From positions 705,740 through 769,739 of the forward strand of contig CAWKCO010000012.1 in assembly GCA_963848175.1 (NCBI GenBank): DNA of 64,000 nucleotides, written 5' to 3'. The notes below the pieces were generated by a model. The model was not told where the DNA came from, did not search any database, and saw only the letters and a program-made list of their open reading frames with translations. The translations under genes and the position numbers were made by a program. This DNA is from JAMZMI01 sp963848175 (GTDB lineage: Bacteria; Bacteroidota; Bacteroidia; Cytophagales; Cyclobacteriaceae). Below, piece by piece: positions 63,952-64,000 of this stretch (position 1 is the first letter of the stretch; each line of letters opens with the position of its first letter).

Positions 63952-64000
63952 GTGGGCCCACCTGGAATCGAACCAGGCACCTACTGATTATGAGTAAACG
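63952..64000 (-). tRNA. partial tRNA-Met-like 3' part (anticodon CAT)
   Basis: On the minus strand the window edge gives CTCATAA as an anticodon loop (CAT). TCAGT, a short variable region, a good T arm (CCTGG/CCAGG around TTCGATT) and acceptor TGGGCCC follow. The last five bases at the edge (GTTTA in place of a partner such as ACTGA) do not pair well with TCAGT. It may be a true tRNA with a sequence error, or only the 3' part of one. Confidence 0.55.

Overview
The window looks like the chromosome of a free-living, aerobic Bacteroidota, most likely of the Cytophagales type. Two secreted proteins end in type IX secretion (T9SS) sorting domains. Several genes have a TAnnTTTG -7 element, and the gapA gene has a full TTTG-N19-TAAATTTG promoter. 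Other typical signs are a MalQ with an N-terminal starch-binding region, an azurin lipoprotein, LytS/LytTR regulators and a hybrid kinase fused to an AraC domain. No rRNA is present. There is one complete tRNA (Glu), and a partial Met-like tRNA runs off the right edge.

Layout. 0.3-2.5 kb: a T9SS cargo protein. 2.5-10 kb: an alpha-glucan region (malQ and two GH13 amylases, all frameshifted) around an intact fba. 10.3-16 kb: Dps, a YtxH-like protein, a frameshifted cystathionine gamma-synthase, a DUF6503-like lipoprotein, a PmoA-like protein and azurin, ending in a G-rich repeat tract. 16.4-22.8 kb: seven same-direction small unknown genes separated by 120-440 bp imperfect palindromes. Each gene unit is bounded by its own short inverted GTT.../...AAC core, so this reads as an integron-type cassette array (attC array) with no integrase in view. 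23-27.5 kb: a DUF892 protein, then a tightly coupled reductase-acyltransferase-AGPS operon that predicts ether-lipid synthesis. 28-35.8 kb: a quinone-oxidoreductase-like MDR, an SLC13 transporter with DUF202 partner, a GDPD, a secreted unknown and an M61 peptidase. 35.9-41 kb: a DabB-DabA inorganic-carbon uptake operon with a DUF6671 gene. 41-44 kb: small unknowns, DUF4202, a beta-barrel protein and a glycosyltransferase. 44-50.4 kb: a signalling cluster of two LytS kinases, a hybrid kinase and a LytTR regulator. 50.7-55.6 kb: a giant T9SS protein. 55.9-58.1 kb: HopJ-like, DUF2293 and gapA. 58.3-62.1 kb: a decayed defence island (DUF3644, GHKL ATPase, DUF2130, TrlF-like, type IIG remnants) with an intact IS1595-family element. 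62.4-64 kb: tRNA-Glu, a repeat, a lipoprotein and the tRNA-Met-like end.

About 26 single-base indels can be inferred from broken reading frames. They are strongly biased to insertions, and most lie between 2.5 and 12.1 kb. The residues between them are well conserved. Many 'pseudogenes' here may therefore be sequencing errors rather than real gene loss. All functional statements come from reading protein motifs by eye; no database search was run.
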